DNA of 13,934 nucleotides from Candidatus Helarchaeota archaeon. GTDB lineage: Archaea > Asgardarchaeota > Lokiarchaeia > Helarchaeales > JABXJV01. The notes beneath the pieces were generated by a model. It was not told the DNA's origin. It searched no databases and saw nothing but the letters and a program-made list of their open reading frames with translations. The stretch spans positions 1-13,934 of the forward strand of contig JABXJV010000547.1 in NCBI GenBank assembly GCA_013375355.1, given 5' to 3'. Positions 1 to 6,378 of the stretch are shown piece after piece (within the stretch, counting starts at the first letter, position 1; each line of letters begins with the position of its first letter). Both the position numbers and the translations under genes were made by a program.

Positions 1-775
1 CATATATTTTCATTTGATTGAATCGTTTAGTTTCTTTTAAAAAGAAGAATAATGGAATAATAAAGAAATAACCGATACTAGTTAAGAAAAATAAACTCTG
101 CCAAGTACCCAAAGTCGTACCCCAAGGGAAGGAGATTTTAATTCCAGTTGCTTGAATCATTCCACAAGCAAACCCTCCAATTGCATTCATTGCAAGAACC
201 ATTGCAATTAATCTGCCTCTTAAATGATTAGGAGATTCTTCTGCTATTATAATCGTAACAACATCTGCAGAAAGGAAATAATTTGCACAAATCCGTAATA
301 TAAGGAATAAGATCAAGCCTTCTCTATTTGGAGGAACAAATGCAGTAAAAACTGAGAAGGTGATAAATGGAATTGCAGTTATAAGAGTTAATGGACGACG
401 ACCATATTTATCAACAAAATATTTAAAAGAAACCGCAGCTACGACCCCAGTTCCTGCTATAGATAGAATTATTCCCATCATAACCGGACTAGCCGTAAGA
501 CCAAAATATGTAAAAAGATCTGGATTAGTAAATTGTTCCAACAGGTCTGCCCCTCCTGCAAAACTTCCCATAGCAAGAGTTATAGCAAGAGTGCACCAGC
601 CGTCGAAAAAGGTCACAATTCCTGCGAAAAAGAGAACAAACCAAAGGTAAAAATTCATCTTAGAAGGCAACCCAGCTTCTATTCTTCGCTTTTCTCGAAT
701 TTTCTTTCGTTCTTCTTTTGGTAACTTTTTAAAAGCTTCTAGATTCGTGATTTTTGCCTTTTCTTCTTCTTTCAT
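1..775 (-). CDS. MFS transporter, sugar-porter-like (partial, C-terminus beyond left edge)
   Basis: The minus strand reads openly for 258 codons from an ATG at 775 to the window edge. It encodes a charged N-terminal tail (about 40 residues, Lys/Glu/Arg-rich) and then hydrophobic helices. A loop reads YFVDKYGRRPLTL, the MFS motif A between helices 2 and 3, and a later loop reads EESPNHLRGR, as in sugar-porter-type carriers. It is a close paralogue of the complete transporter at 6376-8082. In the stretch PVMMGIILSIAG onward to the DKYGRRPLTLITA loop, about 36 of 38 residues are identical. It should act as a secondary transporter in the cytoplasmic membrane; the substrate (sugar or organic acid) cannot be told. 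The start is supported by alignment with the paralogue, although the Shine-Dalgarno is weak. No frameshift was found on codon-by-codon reading. Confidence 0.9.
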   Translation of the reverse strand, partial: MKEEEKAKITNLEAFKKLPKEERKKIREKRRIEAGLPSKMNFYLWFVLFFAGIVTFFDGWCTLAITLAMGSFAGGADLLEQFTNPDLFTYFGLTASPVMMGIILSIAGTGVVAAVSFKYFVDKYGRRPLTLITAIPFITFSVFTAFVPPNREGLILFLILRICANYFLSADVVTIIIAEESPNHLRGRLIAMVLAMNAIGGFACGMIQATGIKISFPWGTTLGTWQSLFFLTSIGYFFIIPLFFFLKETKRFNQMKIY

Positions 776-794
776 AAGTGTCACTTCAGCTGGT

Positions 795-829
795 TGTAGA
801 TACTACATATAATTAACAGTATATTTAAG
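795..829 (-). promoter_or_regulatory. Putative promoter and operator of the left-edge MFS gene
   Basis: On the minus strand, CTTAAATATACTGT (about 817-830) resembles an archaeal TATA box some 45 bases before the ATG at 775. A 13-base inverted repeat TGTAGATACTACA (795-807, 5-base arms) lies about where transcription would start, a usual place for a repressor site. This is pattern reading only, and such short palindromes arise by chance in AT-rich DNA. Confidence 0.3.
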
Positions 830-845
830 TCATTACTTTAAATCA

Positions 846-853
846 ATAAAAAG
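846..853 (-). terminator. Possible oligo-T terminator after the LRR gene
   Basis: The minus strand carries TTTTACTTTTTATTG about 25-35 bases past the stop codon of the LRR gene. Archaeal RNA polymerase often terminates at T-runs without a hairpin. The 776-879 gap holds this and the promoter region of the left-edge transporter; no further gene was seen in it. Confidence 0.3.
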
Positions 854-879
854 TAAAATATACAGTTTTTAATAATCAG

Positions 880-2571
880 TTATTCGAAATCTTTTATTTC
901 TTTACTAATTTTTTCTATTTCTTTTTCTAGAGATTTATAGTCTTCTAATTGAAGTCCCTCTAATTTAGACTTTGCTTTTAATAATTCCATTTTTTTAATA
1001 AGCCATTTTATTTTTCTTTTCTTGTAATGGGAAATTATTTTTTTTATATCTTCTTTGATTATTTTCTGATCTTCTGCATCTAAAGGATTATAATTAAGGG
1101 ACAGATGTGTTAAGTGGATGAGCTTATCTAATCCTTCCAACTTTCTAATTTGGTTAAAACTGAGAACTAATATATCTAATTGAGATAAATTTTCCAATCC
1201 TTCTATTTTAGAAATTAGATTAGAGATTAACATTAATTTTTTTAATTTAACAAGATTATTTAAGCCTTCTATCTTTGCAATTTTGTTATTTGAAAGAATT
1301 AAGTTTTGTAATTTTGATAGATTTTCTAACCCTTCTATCTTAAATATTAGATTATGATCCAGGTTCAAATTGGTTAATTGAGAGAGGCTATCTAACCCCA
1401 TTATTTTCGTGATTTCGTTTTTAGATAGGTTTAATTCCTGTAATTGCAGGAGATTTTCTAATCCTTCGATTTTCTTAATCTGATTATTATTAGTATTTAG
1501 TTTTTTTAATTTAGAAAGATTTAATGGGCCAGTTATTTTTACGATATGATTATTTGAAAGATTTAAATCTTCCAATTGAATTAATCCGTTTAAACCTTTA
1601 ATTTCTTTTATCTTATTTCTGGAAAGATCTAATTTTTGTAATTTTTTAAGATTATCTAATCCTTCGATTGTAATAATTTCATTTTCAGAAATATTTATTC
1701 CTTCTAAATGGTATAATTCATCTAATCCTTCAATTTTTTTTATCTTATTTTTATTAAAGGATAAATGCTGTAATTTTGATAGTGTATCAAGCCCCTCAAT
1801 TTTTTCAATCTTATTTCCATATAAATACAATATTTCTAAATTAGTAAGACTATCCAGCCCCTCTATCTTTTTAATCTCTTCTCCATATAAAACTAATTTT
1901 TTTAATTGAGTTAGTTTCTCTAAACCTTCTATCTTTTTTATAACACTACCAAATAAATCCAATTTTTCCAAATTATGCAGGTTCTCTAACCCTTCTATCT
2001 TTGTGATCTTATTATGCATGAAATCTAAAGTTTTCAGTTGAGTTAGAGTCTCTAAACCCTCTATTTTTTTGATTTGATTAAACCTAATTTCTAAAGTTTT
2101 CAATTGAGTGAGATTTTCTAACCCTTCTATTTTTTCAATATAATTTTGTGAGAGGTCTAAGTGATTTAAATTATGAAGAGTTTCTAAACCCTCCAACTTT
2201 TTAATTTTATTCATATGAAGATCTAATTCTCTTAAATTAGAGAGGTTATCTAAACCCTCGATTTTCTTAAGAAAATTAAAGTGGAGATTTAATTTTTTTA
2301 ATTGGCTTAGGTTTTCTAAATTTCCTATTTTTGAATCTACATCATCTGGGGGATAATAATAATCATAATTATGAAGGTCTAATTCTTCTAAATGAGTGAG
2401 TTTTCCTATAACCTTAGGTGCAATTTCAAACCATCTTCCTAATAATTCGAGTTTAACTACCCGACCCTCTTTATCAAGTTCAAAATCTTTTTCGTCTAAA
2501 TATAATTCTTTCTTAAGATTTAGAATTGTTTTCTTTTCTTTTAAATTAGAAATCTTATCAATTTTTTTCAT
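880..2571 (-). CDS. SDS22-type leucine-rich-repeat protein, 563 aa
   Basis: Residues 83-500 are 19 consecutive 22-residue repeats on the pattern EGLxxLxxLxxLxLxxNxIxKI, the SDS22 / internalin-like class. They are preceded by one irregular unit with a YDYYYPP insertion (residues about 56-82). The first 55 residues contain KEGRVVKLELLG, which looks like an N-terminal cap. The last 63 residues are a very charged Lys/Glu region, probably helical or coiled-coil. There is no signal peptide or membrane segment, so it is likely a cytoplasmic protein-binding scaffold. The ATG has AAGGT about 8 bases upstream. The gene starts 34 bases after the stop of the membrane-KOW gene and is probably cotranscribed with it. 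SDS22 proteins bind PP1-type phosphatases in eukaryotes; no phosphatase gene is in the window, and the partner is unknown. Confidence 0.9.
   Translation of the reverse strand: MKKIDKISNLKEKKTILNLKKELYLDEKDFELDKEGRVVKLELLGRWFEIAPKVIGKLTHLEELDLHNYDYYYPPDDVDSKIGNLENLSQLKKLNLHFNFLKKIEGLDNLSNLRELDLHMNKIKKLEGLETLHNLNHLDLSQNYIEKIEGLENLTQLKTLEIRFNQIKKIEGLETLTQLKTLDFMHNKITKIEGLENLHNLEKLDLFGSVIKKIEGLEKLTQLKKLVLYGEEIKKIEGLDSLTNLEILYLYGNKIEKIEGLDTLSKLQHLSFNKNKIKKIEGLDELYHLEGINISENEIITIEGLDNLKKLQKLDLSRNKIKEIKGLNGLIQLEDLNLSNNHIVKITGPLNLSKLKKLNTNNNQIKKIEGLENLLQLQELNLSKNEITKIMGLDSLSQLTNLNLDHNLIFKIEGLENLSKLQNLILSNNKIAKIEGLNNLVKLKKLMLISNLISKIEGLENLSQLDILVLSFNQIRKLEGLDKLIHLTHLSLNYNPLDAEDQKIIKEDIKKIISHYKKRKIKWLIKKMELLKAKSKLEGLQLEDYKSLEKEIEKISKEIKDFE
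1072..2325 (-). repeat. 66-bp coding repeat array (19 LRR units)
   Basis: The DNA encoding the 22-residue LRR units repeats with an exact 66-base period. A conserved core around TCTAAxCCTTCTAT (plus strand) recurs along the array. There are 19 units with no insertion or deletion between them, which suggests growth by tandem duplication or strong constraint on the solenoid. Confidence 0.8.
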
Positions 2572-2605
2572 TACTAGACCTTATGCTTGCTGGATTTTTA
2601 ATAAA

Positions 2606-3700
2606 TTATTCCATTTCAGGTTCTCCTTCTTCTTCACTCAATATCTTTTTAATATAATCTGCATGAACTTTAATTGGAATCGGGCGAGTAGATTCGGACA
2701 GCTCTAAAATAACTTCATCTTTAGTTGTATCAACTCTGGTGATTTTTGCTTTTTCACCTTTAAATGGTCCTCCAATAATTTCAACTATATCACCCACCTC
2801 CACTCTTTCGGTAGATTTTTTTGCAATTAAAAATTCTTCTAACTCACCTATGTTTACTTGTCCAATAAGACGTCCTCGAACATGGGGGATTTTTACAAGT
2901 TCTTGATTTACAATTTGTGGCTCGATCTTCATTATTTTGGGTAATATGAATACATAAATTGAGATAGATAACAAAGGAATATGTAATATTCCCATCCAAA
3001 ATGTATAAGGGACAAGCAAACTAAACATATTTAAAACTCCCATGATAACCCCAGCACAAGCTGTTATTTTAAAAACTGGTTTATTAACTCGCGGATAAAA
3101 AAGTGTTAATAAACACAGAAACATGGGTGTTGTCATACAGAAAGTAAGACCATAGCCTGCAGAAGTTAAAAGAAACAGCGGATCAAAATGAGGTCCCATA
3201 TTTTGTGGAGGATTTATTGGACTCCAAAACGCTAAAATTGCTAAAGGAATAGGCCAATACCTCCAAAGTGGAAGTTTCTCAAATTTAGTTTCAGTTTTGG
3301 GATCATAAGCATCCCACAACCAAAAAAAACCTATTAAAAATTCTGTTATCATAGTTCCGATTAATATCACAAATCCAAATTCCCATGTTTCTCCAAAATT
3401 TTGGATAAGACCTATGAAAATATAATTTATTCCAATGTACAAACTAAGTACTCGGCTAATCTTAGCCCCTAGACGCCATATACAAATAACTAAGACTATT
3501 GTCGCAATATGAAATACAGGAGCTAACCACACATAAGGAATAATAGAGGTATTTAATAAACTTGATATTACCCTTCCAGTATCCTGTGCAGCATATCCGC
3601 TAGATGCTATAGGGGGAAAAATCACGTTTAATATTATGAAAATAATATAAATTAGGGTTAAAGCCCATTTTTTTTCAAAAAAAAAATCTATCTTTTCCAT
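2606..3700 (-). CDS. Multi-pass membrane protein with C-terminal Spt5-like KOW domain
   Basis: This is a 364-residue protein. Residues 1-256 hold about seven or eight hydrophobic segments (near 11-31, 53-76, 82-103, 107-131, 147-162, 175-203, 210-232 and 236-256); I do not recognise this membrane family. Residues 273-353 closely resemble the C-terminal half of archaeal transcription elongation factor Spt5. HVRGRLIGQVNIGELEEFL matches the end of the NGN domain and the linker. VGDIVEIIGGPFKGEKAKI is the KOW core, followed by TRVD and a PIPIKVHADYI end strand. The tail is acidic. The first two thirds of NGN are missing, so this is not a full Spt5. The ATG has GAAGG about 8 bases upstream. It lies 39 bases after the double-HTH gene and 34 before the LRR gene. 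The KOW domain is probably cytosolic and may touch RNA polymerase, ribosome or nucleic acid; that role is inference. Confidence 0.85.
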   Translation of the reverse strand: MEKIDFFFEKKWALTLIYIIFIILNVIFPPIASSGYAAQDTGRVISSLLNTSIIPYVWLAPVFHIATIVLVICIWRLGAKISRVLSLYIGINYIFIGLIQNFGETWEFGFVILIGTMITEFLIGFFWLWDAYDPKTETKFEKLPLWRYWPIPLAILAFWSPINPPQNMGPHFDPLFLLTSAGYGLTFCMTTPMFLCLLTLFYPRVNKPVFKITACAGVIMGVLNMFSLLVPYTFWMGILHIPLLSISIYVFILPKIMKIEPQIVNQELVKIPHVRGRLIGQVNIGELEEFLIAKKSTERVEVGDIVEIIGGPFKGEKAKITRVDTTKDEVILELSESTRPIPIKVHADYIKKILSEEEGEPEME

Positions 3701-3739
3701 ATTGATAACCTTCTCTAAATTTAATTTTTTTTAAATGAT

Positions 3740-4129
3740 TTACTCAACCAAATCTTCAACTTCACAATTTAATTGTTTTGCAATTTTTGTTATGAATTCT
3801 GGGGGGTTATCGTATTCCTCATTTTCCAATTTTTGCAAATCATCTGTAGAAATACCAATTAACATTGCTAATTGTTCTTGACTGAGGTTAAATTCCTCCC
3901 TCTTTATTTTTAATATAGGTTCATAGTTAAAAATCTCATCAATTGATTTTTCAAAAAATTTGGCAATATCATGAGCAATTTTTAATGATGGATTATATTC
4001 TCCCTTTTCTAAATAAGAAATGGTTTGTCGGGTAACATCTACTGCTTGAGCTAATTGTTCTTGAGTAATTCCACGCTCTGCTCTCAATTTTTTTATTTTT
4101 GAAACCAATTTTCTTTTTAATCTCACCAT
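3740..4129 (-). CDS. Double-HTH XRE-family transcriptional regulator, 129 aa
   Basis: Two Cro/C1-type helix-turn-helix domains lie in tandem. The first (residues about 7-67) has the classic core GITQEQLAQAVDVTRQTISY followed by LEKGEYNPSL. The second (about 70-129) has NLSQEQLAMLIGIST but an acidic recognition helix (TDDLQKLENEEYDNP), so it may dimerise or bind poorly rather than read DNA. I chose the ATG at 4129 because GGTGA sits just upstream and the HTH starts a few residues later. A TTG extension to 4186 would overlap the upstream gene and add a non-HTH hydrophobic stretch. An immediately following GTG (4126) is also possible. The gene follows the PH-HTH gene and probably regulates the local cluster, perhaps through the palindrome at 5075-5102. 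A T-rich gap with TTTTTATATTTTT (about 4150-4170) could hold an internal promoter. Confidence 0.88.
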   Translation of the reverse strand: MVRLKRKLVSKIKKLRAERGITQEQLAQAVDVTRQTISYLEKGEYNPSLKIAHDIAKFFEKSIDEIFNYEPILKIKREEFNLSQEQLAMLIGISTDDLQKLENEEYDNPPEFITKIAKQLNCEVEDLVE

Positions 4130-4178
4130 TTCACCAGAATTATAACATTTAATTACATAAAAATATAAAAAAATAAAA

Positions 4179-5039
4179 TTATTCAAAAAGAAATAAATCT
4201 TCTATCTTACTTTTTAATTCTCTGGCAATTTTATAAGCTAATGATAACGATGGCGTGTATCTACCTGCTTCTAACAATTCTATTGTTTCGCTTTTAACTC
4301 CTACTTTAGCTGCAAGATTTGCTGAGGTTAGGTTATGTTTTTCTCTAAGGTCTTTTATATTTGTTTTCAGTAAATCGTCTCTATCTCTCATTTTACTAAG
4401 TATATAAGAGATAAAATTATCAAAGGCTAATTCTTGAGGTTTGAAGATTTTTTCTTCTAATCCCGACGGTAAAACATTATATTTATCTAACATTTGCTTT
4501 AATTCCGCTTCAAACTCATAAGGATCTTTCAATCCAGGTAAGTAGCCTTCGGGTTTTCCAAAATTACTTCCTTGTACTTGTACTCCTGAAATCCCTGCTG
4601 TTTCTATTAAAACAGTGTGAAGCCTAAAAATTCTGTCGAAGATACCATTCACAACATTAACATTTTGAACACGTGAATAAGGTATGGTGACTTTATTCTT
4701 GGTAAACACACCTTGGCGGATTTCTAATGCAGAATTGGTCAACTTGTATCTAAAACTGCTCACATATTTCCCCATGTAAATTCGTGTGATAATGACTATA
4801 AGAATAGGACCTAAAAGACCGACCACACCAACTATAATTATTATAATTGGAATGTAAATGTGCTCAAGATTTATACCTAATGGATTGTTTTCAGGGTCGT
4901 GAAATGCACCCAATATTGCGAAAGATGATATTATACATGCTAATCCACAGATGGAAATTGCGATTATGAATGCTTTCAAAGTTTCCTTAGTTATTAGTGC
5001 TTTGCTGATTCCTTGTTCTTTTTTATATTTTTCAGACAT
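4179..5039 (-). CDS. Membrane bPH2-domain (YdbS-like) protein with C-terminal XRE HTH
   Basis: Residues are numbered from an upstream ATG at 5102. Two hydrophobic segments (about 45-67 and 83-107) form a hairpin. A bacterial PH domain of the YdbS/YdbT type follows (about 118-175; YKLTNSALEIRQGVFTKNK, then TIPYSRVQNVNVVNGIFDRI). Residues 247-307 are an XRE helix-turn-helix with NLTSANLAAKVGVKSETIEL and EAGRYTPSLSLAYKIA. The PH and HTH parts should both face the cytoplasm, giving a membrane-tethered putative DNA-binding protein. I prefer the ATG at 5039 because AAGGAGATGA lies at suitable spacing before it. The ATG at 5102 falls inside the palindrome and about where transcription should begin, and the ATG at 5051 directly abuts the AAGGAG. 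It is the first gene of the leftward cluster. The function of the fusion is not known to me. Confidence 0.88.
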   Translation of the reverse strand: MSEKYKKEQGISKALITKETLKAFIIAISICGLACIISSFAILGAFHDPENNPLGINLEHIYIPIIIIIVGVVGLLGPILIVIITRIYMGKYVSSFRYKLTNSALEIRQGVFTKNKVTIPYSRVQNVNVVNGIFDRIFRLHTVLIETAGISGVQVQGSNFGKPEGYLPGLKDPYEFEAELKQMLDKYNVLPSGLEEKIFKPQELAFDNFISYILSKMRDRDDLLKTNIKDLREKHNLTSANLAAKVGVKSETIELLEAGRYTPSLSLAYKIARELKSKIEDLFLFE

Positions 5040-5074
5040 CTTTTCATTCATCTCCTTGTTTTGTAAAACATTTT

Positions 5075-5102
5075 TTGAATGTAAAAGAATTTTTACATTC
5101 AA
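5075..5102. promoter_or_regulatory. Perfect inverted repeat, likely operator of the PH-HTH cluster
   Basis: Arms TTGAATGTAAAA and TTTTACATTCAA, 12 bases each and perfectly complementary, flank the spacer GAAT. The site lies just downstream (minus-strand sense) of a TATA-like box and before the preferred start of an HTH gene, where a repressor would block initiation. A further TGTAAAA copy lies at about 5061. Autoregulation by one of the three XRE domains encoded downstream is the natural guess. It could instead act as an mRNA hairpin. Confidence 0.6.
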
Positions 5103-5114
5103 TTAAAATTTGAC

Positions 5115-5131
5115 ATTATTTATATTTAAAT
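5115..5131. promoter_or_regulatory. TATA-like box in the divergent promoter region
   Basis: ATTATTTATATTTAAAT reads as a TATA element on the minus strand (ATTTAAATATAAATAAT). It would place initiation near 5095-5102 for the PH-HTH gene. For the plus-strand oxidoreductase starting at 5201, a second AT-rich box at about 5162-5175 (ATTTTATTAAATTT) is better spaced. Position and composition are the only evidence. Confidence 0.4.
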
Positions 5132-5200
5132 CTTTACATATCGGAATTACATCATATCTCAATTTTATTAAATTTGAAGATCAAAGATTTTGTGAGCATT

Positions 5201-6331
5201 ATGACAAGCTATGATGTAATTATCGTAGGTGCAGGACCTGCGGGTTCGTTAGCCGCGAGAAGGACTGCGGAGAGAGGATTAAAAGTTTTACTAATTGAAG
5301 AACATAAGACAATTGGGCTTCCAGTTCATTGTTCGGGATGGCTAAATGGCTGTCCATATACTGAGAAACTTGTTAATGAATTTGGGAGAGATAAAATAAT
5401 TACCAAAGTCGATCGATGGCGTGTATGGACTCCCAAGGGTGAATTTGCTTATGAAATGAAATTTAACGGTGGTTATTTTGTTGATCGAGTGAAATTTGAT
5501 CAGTTTCTAGCACAAAAAGCTGTTCAAGCAAGCTCCCAAATAAGCATTGGGACTAAGGTAATTGAAGTTATTAAGGAAGATGAAAAAATAAATGGAGTTG
5601 TTGTTAAAAAGAAAGGAAAAATTCAAAAAATTTTTTCTGATCTTCTCATAGGATGTGATGGTAGTAAGTCTATTCCGATGGGAATTGCAAATAAATCAGG
5701 GATTTTAAAATATGATAAGAAAAAGGAACGAAAATATTATCCAGGAATCCAAGTAGAATTTTTAAATATGAAAGATGTTGAGCCTGGTGTAATTGAAATA
5801 TTCTTTGGCTCTATATTTGATAAGCACATAGCAAATGCGTTTGTATCTAATTTAGATGAAGAAGGTCATGCTATGGTCGGATTTGGGACATATCAAGATT
5901 ATTTAAACGTTAAAAAAAACCATCCAATATTAAAAAAACGATTTGAGAACGCTCAAGAATTCGGTTTAAGAGGGGGATTATACGCTTTATTGCTAGGTGA
6001 GGCTTTAAAAACTGGCGTTTTATCAGGATTGATGCTTTGTGGGGATGCAGTTGGATATCATGGTATCATACCCGCAGCAATTTCTGGAGCAATGGCAGCC
6101 GATATTGCGGTTGATGCAGTCGATGCTTCAAGTTTTTCAATGGAAACCTTACAAGAATATGACAAGATTAGACGTAAACATCCTATTGCTAAAGCCAAAT
6201 TGGGAATGAGTTTTGCAGATTTACCTGAAGATGCTTTGAATACATTTCTAAAAGAACAAGGTGAAATTTTCAATAAAGAAATGTTTAAGGATTTAGAAAG
6301 ATTCGAATATGAATCCAGTCAAAAAAAGTAG
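5201..6331 (+). CDS. Geranylgeranyl-reductase-family FAD-dependent oxidoreductase
   Basis: The 376-residue product begins with a Rossmann FAD motif (VIIVGAGPAGSLAARR, residues 7-21). It continues with an E-rich strand end (LLIEEHKTIG), GLPVHCSGWLNG (39-50, with the family's conserved Cys), a DG motif (IGCDGSKS, 150-157) and the second FAD motif (CGDAVGYHGIIPAAISGAMA, 280-299). This is the layout of archaeal geranylgeranyl reductases, which saturate isoprenoid chains of membrane lipids. The (Y/F)xWxFP substrate motif known in studied members appears degraded: IFDKHIANAFVSN stands in its place, followed by a late GFG. The substrate may therefore differ. The ATG at 5201 starts right before the Rossmann strand; a TTG at 5174 would add nine residues with no clear ribosome-binding site. 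The gene diverges from the PH-HTH cluster and converges on the MFS gene. Confidence 0.88.
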   Translation: MTSYDVIIVGAGPAGSLAARRTAERGLKVLLIEEHKTIGLPVHCSGWLNGCPYTEKLVNEFGRDKIITKVDRWRVWTPKGEFAYEMKFNGGYFVDRVKFDQFLAQKAVQASSQISIGTKVIEVIKEDEKINGVVVKKKGKIQKIFSDLLIGCDGSKSIPMGIANKSGILKYDKKKERKYYPGIQVEFLNMKDVEPGVIEIFFGSIFDKHIANAFVSNLDEEGHAMVGFGTYQDYLNVKKNHPILKKRFENAQEFGLRGGLYALLLGEALKTGVLSGLMLCGDAVGYHGIIPAAISGAMAADIAVDAVDASSFSMETLQEYDKIRRKHPIAKAKLGMSFADLPEDALNTFLKEQGEIFNKEMFKDLERFEYESSQKK

Positions 6332-6365
6332 ATTAGAAGGTACGATTTTAATTTTTACTAATTTG

Positions 6366-6378
6366 ATGATTTTTTTTA
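6366..6378 (+). terminator. Oligo-T terminator for the oxidoreductase
   Basis: GATGATTTTTTTTATTC lies about 38 bases after the oxidoreductase stop, with eight T in a row at 6370-6377, typical of archaeal T-tract termination. The convergent transporter gene ends at 6376. Its own T-run on the minus strand (6327-6321) falls inside the oxidoreductase end, so the two transcripts probably overlap. Confidence 0.45.

Noticed and set aside
783..791. ACTTCAGCT shared by the regions upstream of both MFS genes (also 8184-8192)
   Set aside because: A single 9-base match at different distances from the starts (8 and about 102 bases) is within chance for this window length.
1072..2325. Regular 66-base repeats considered as a CRISPR array or satellite
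   Set aside because: The repeats are in one open frame and encode LRR units; there are no unique spacers alternating with identical repeats.
2396..2707. Plus-strand frame spanning the LRR start and membrane-KOW end
   Set aside because: It crosses two well-supported minus-strand genes, has no ribosome site and a composition typical of antisense AT-rich DNA.
4130..4186. TTG extension of the double-HTH gene to 4186
   Set aside because: It would overlap the previous stop, add a hydrophobic Phe/Tyr-rich lead with no HTH role, and ignore the GGTGA before the ATG at 4129.
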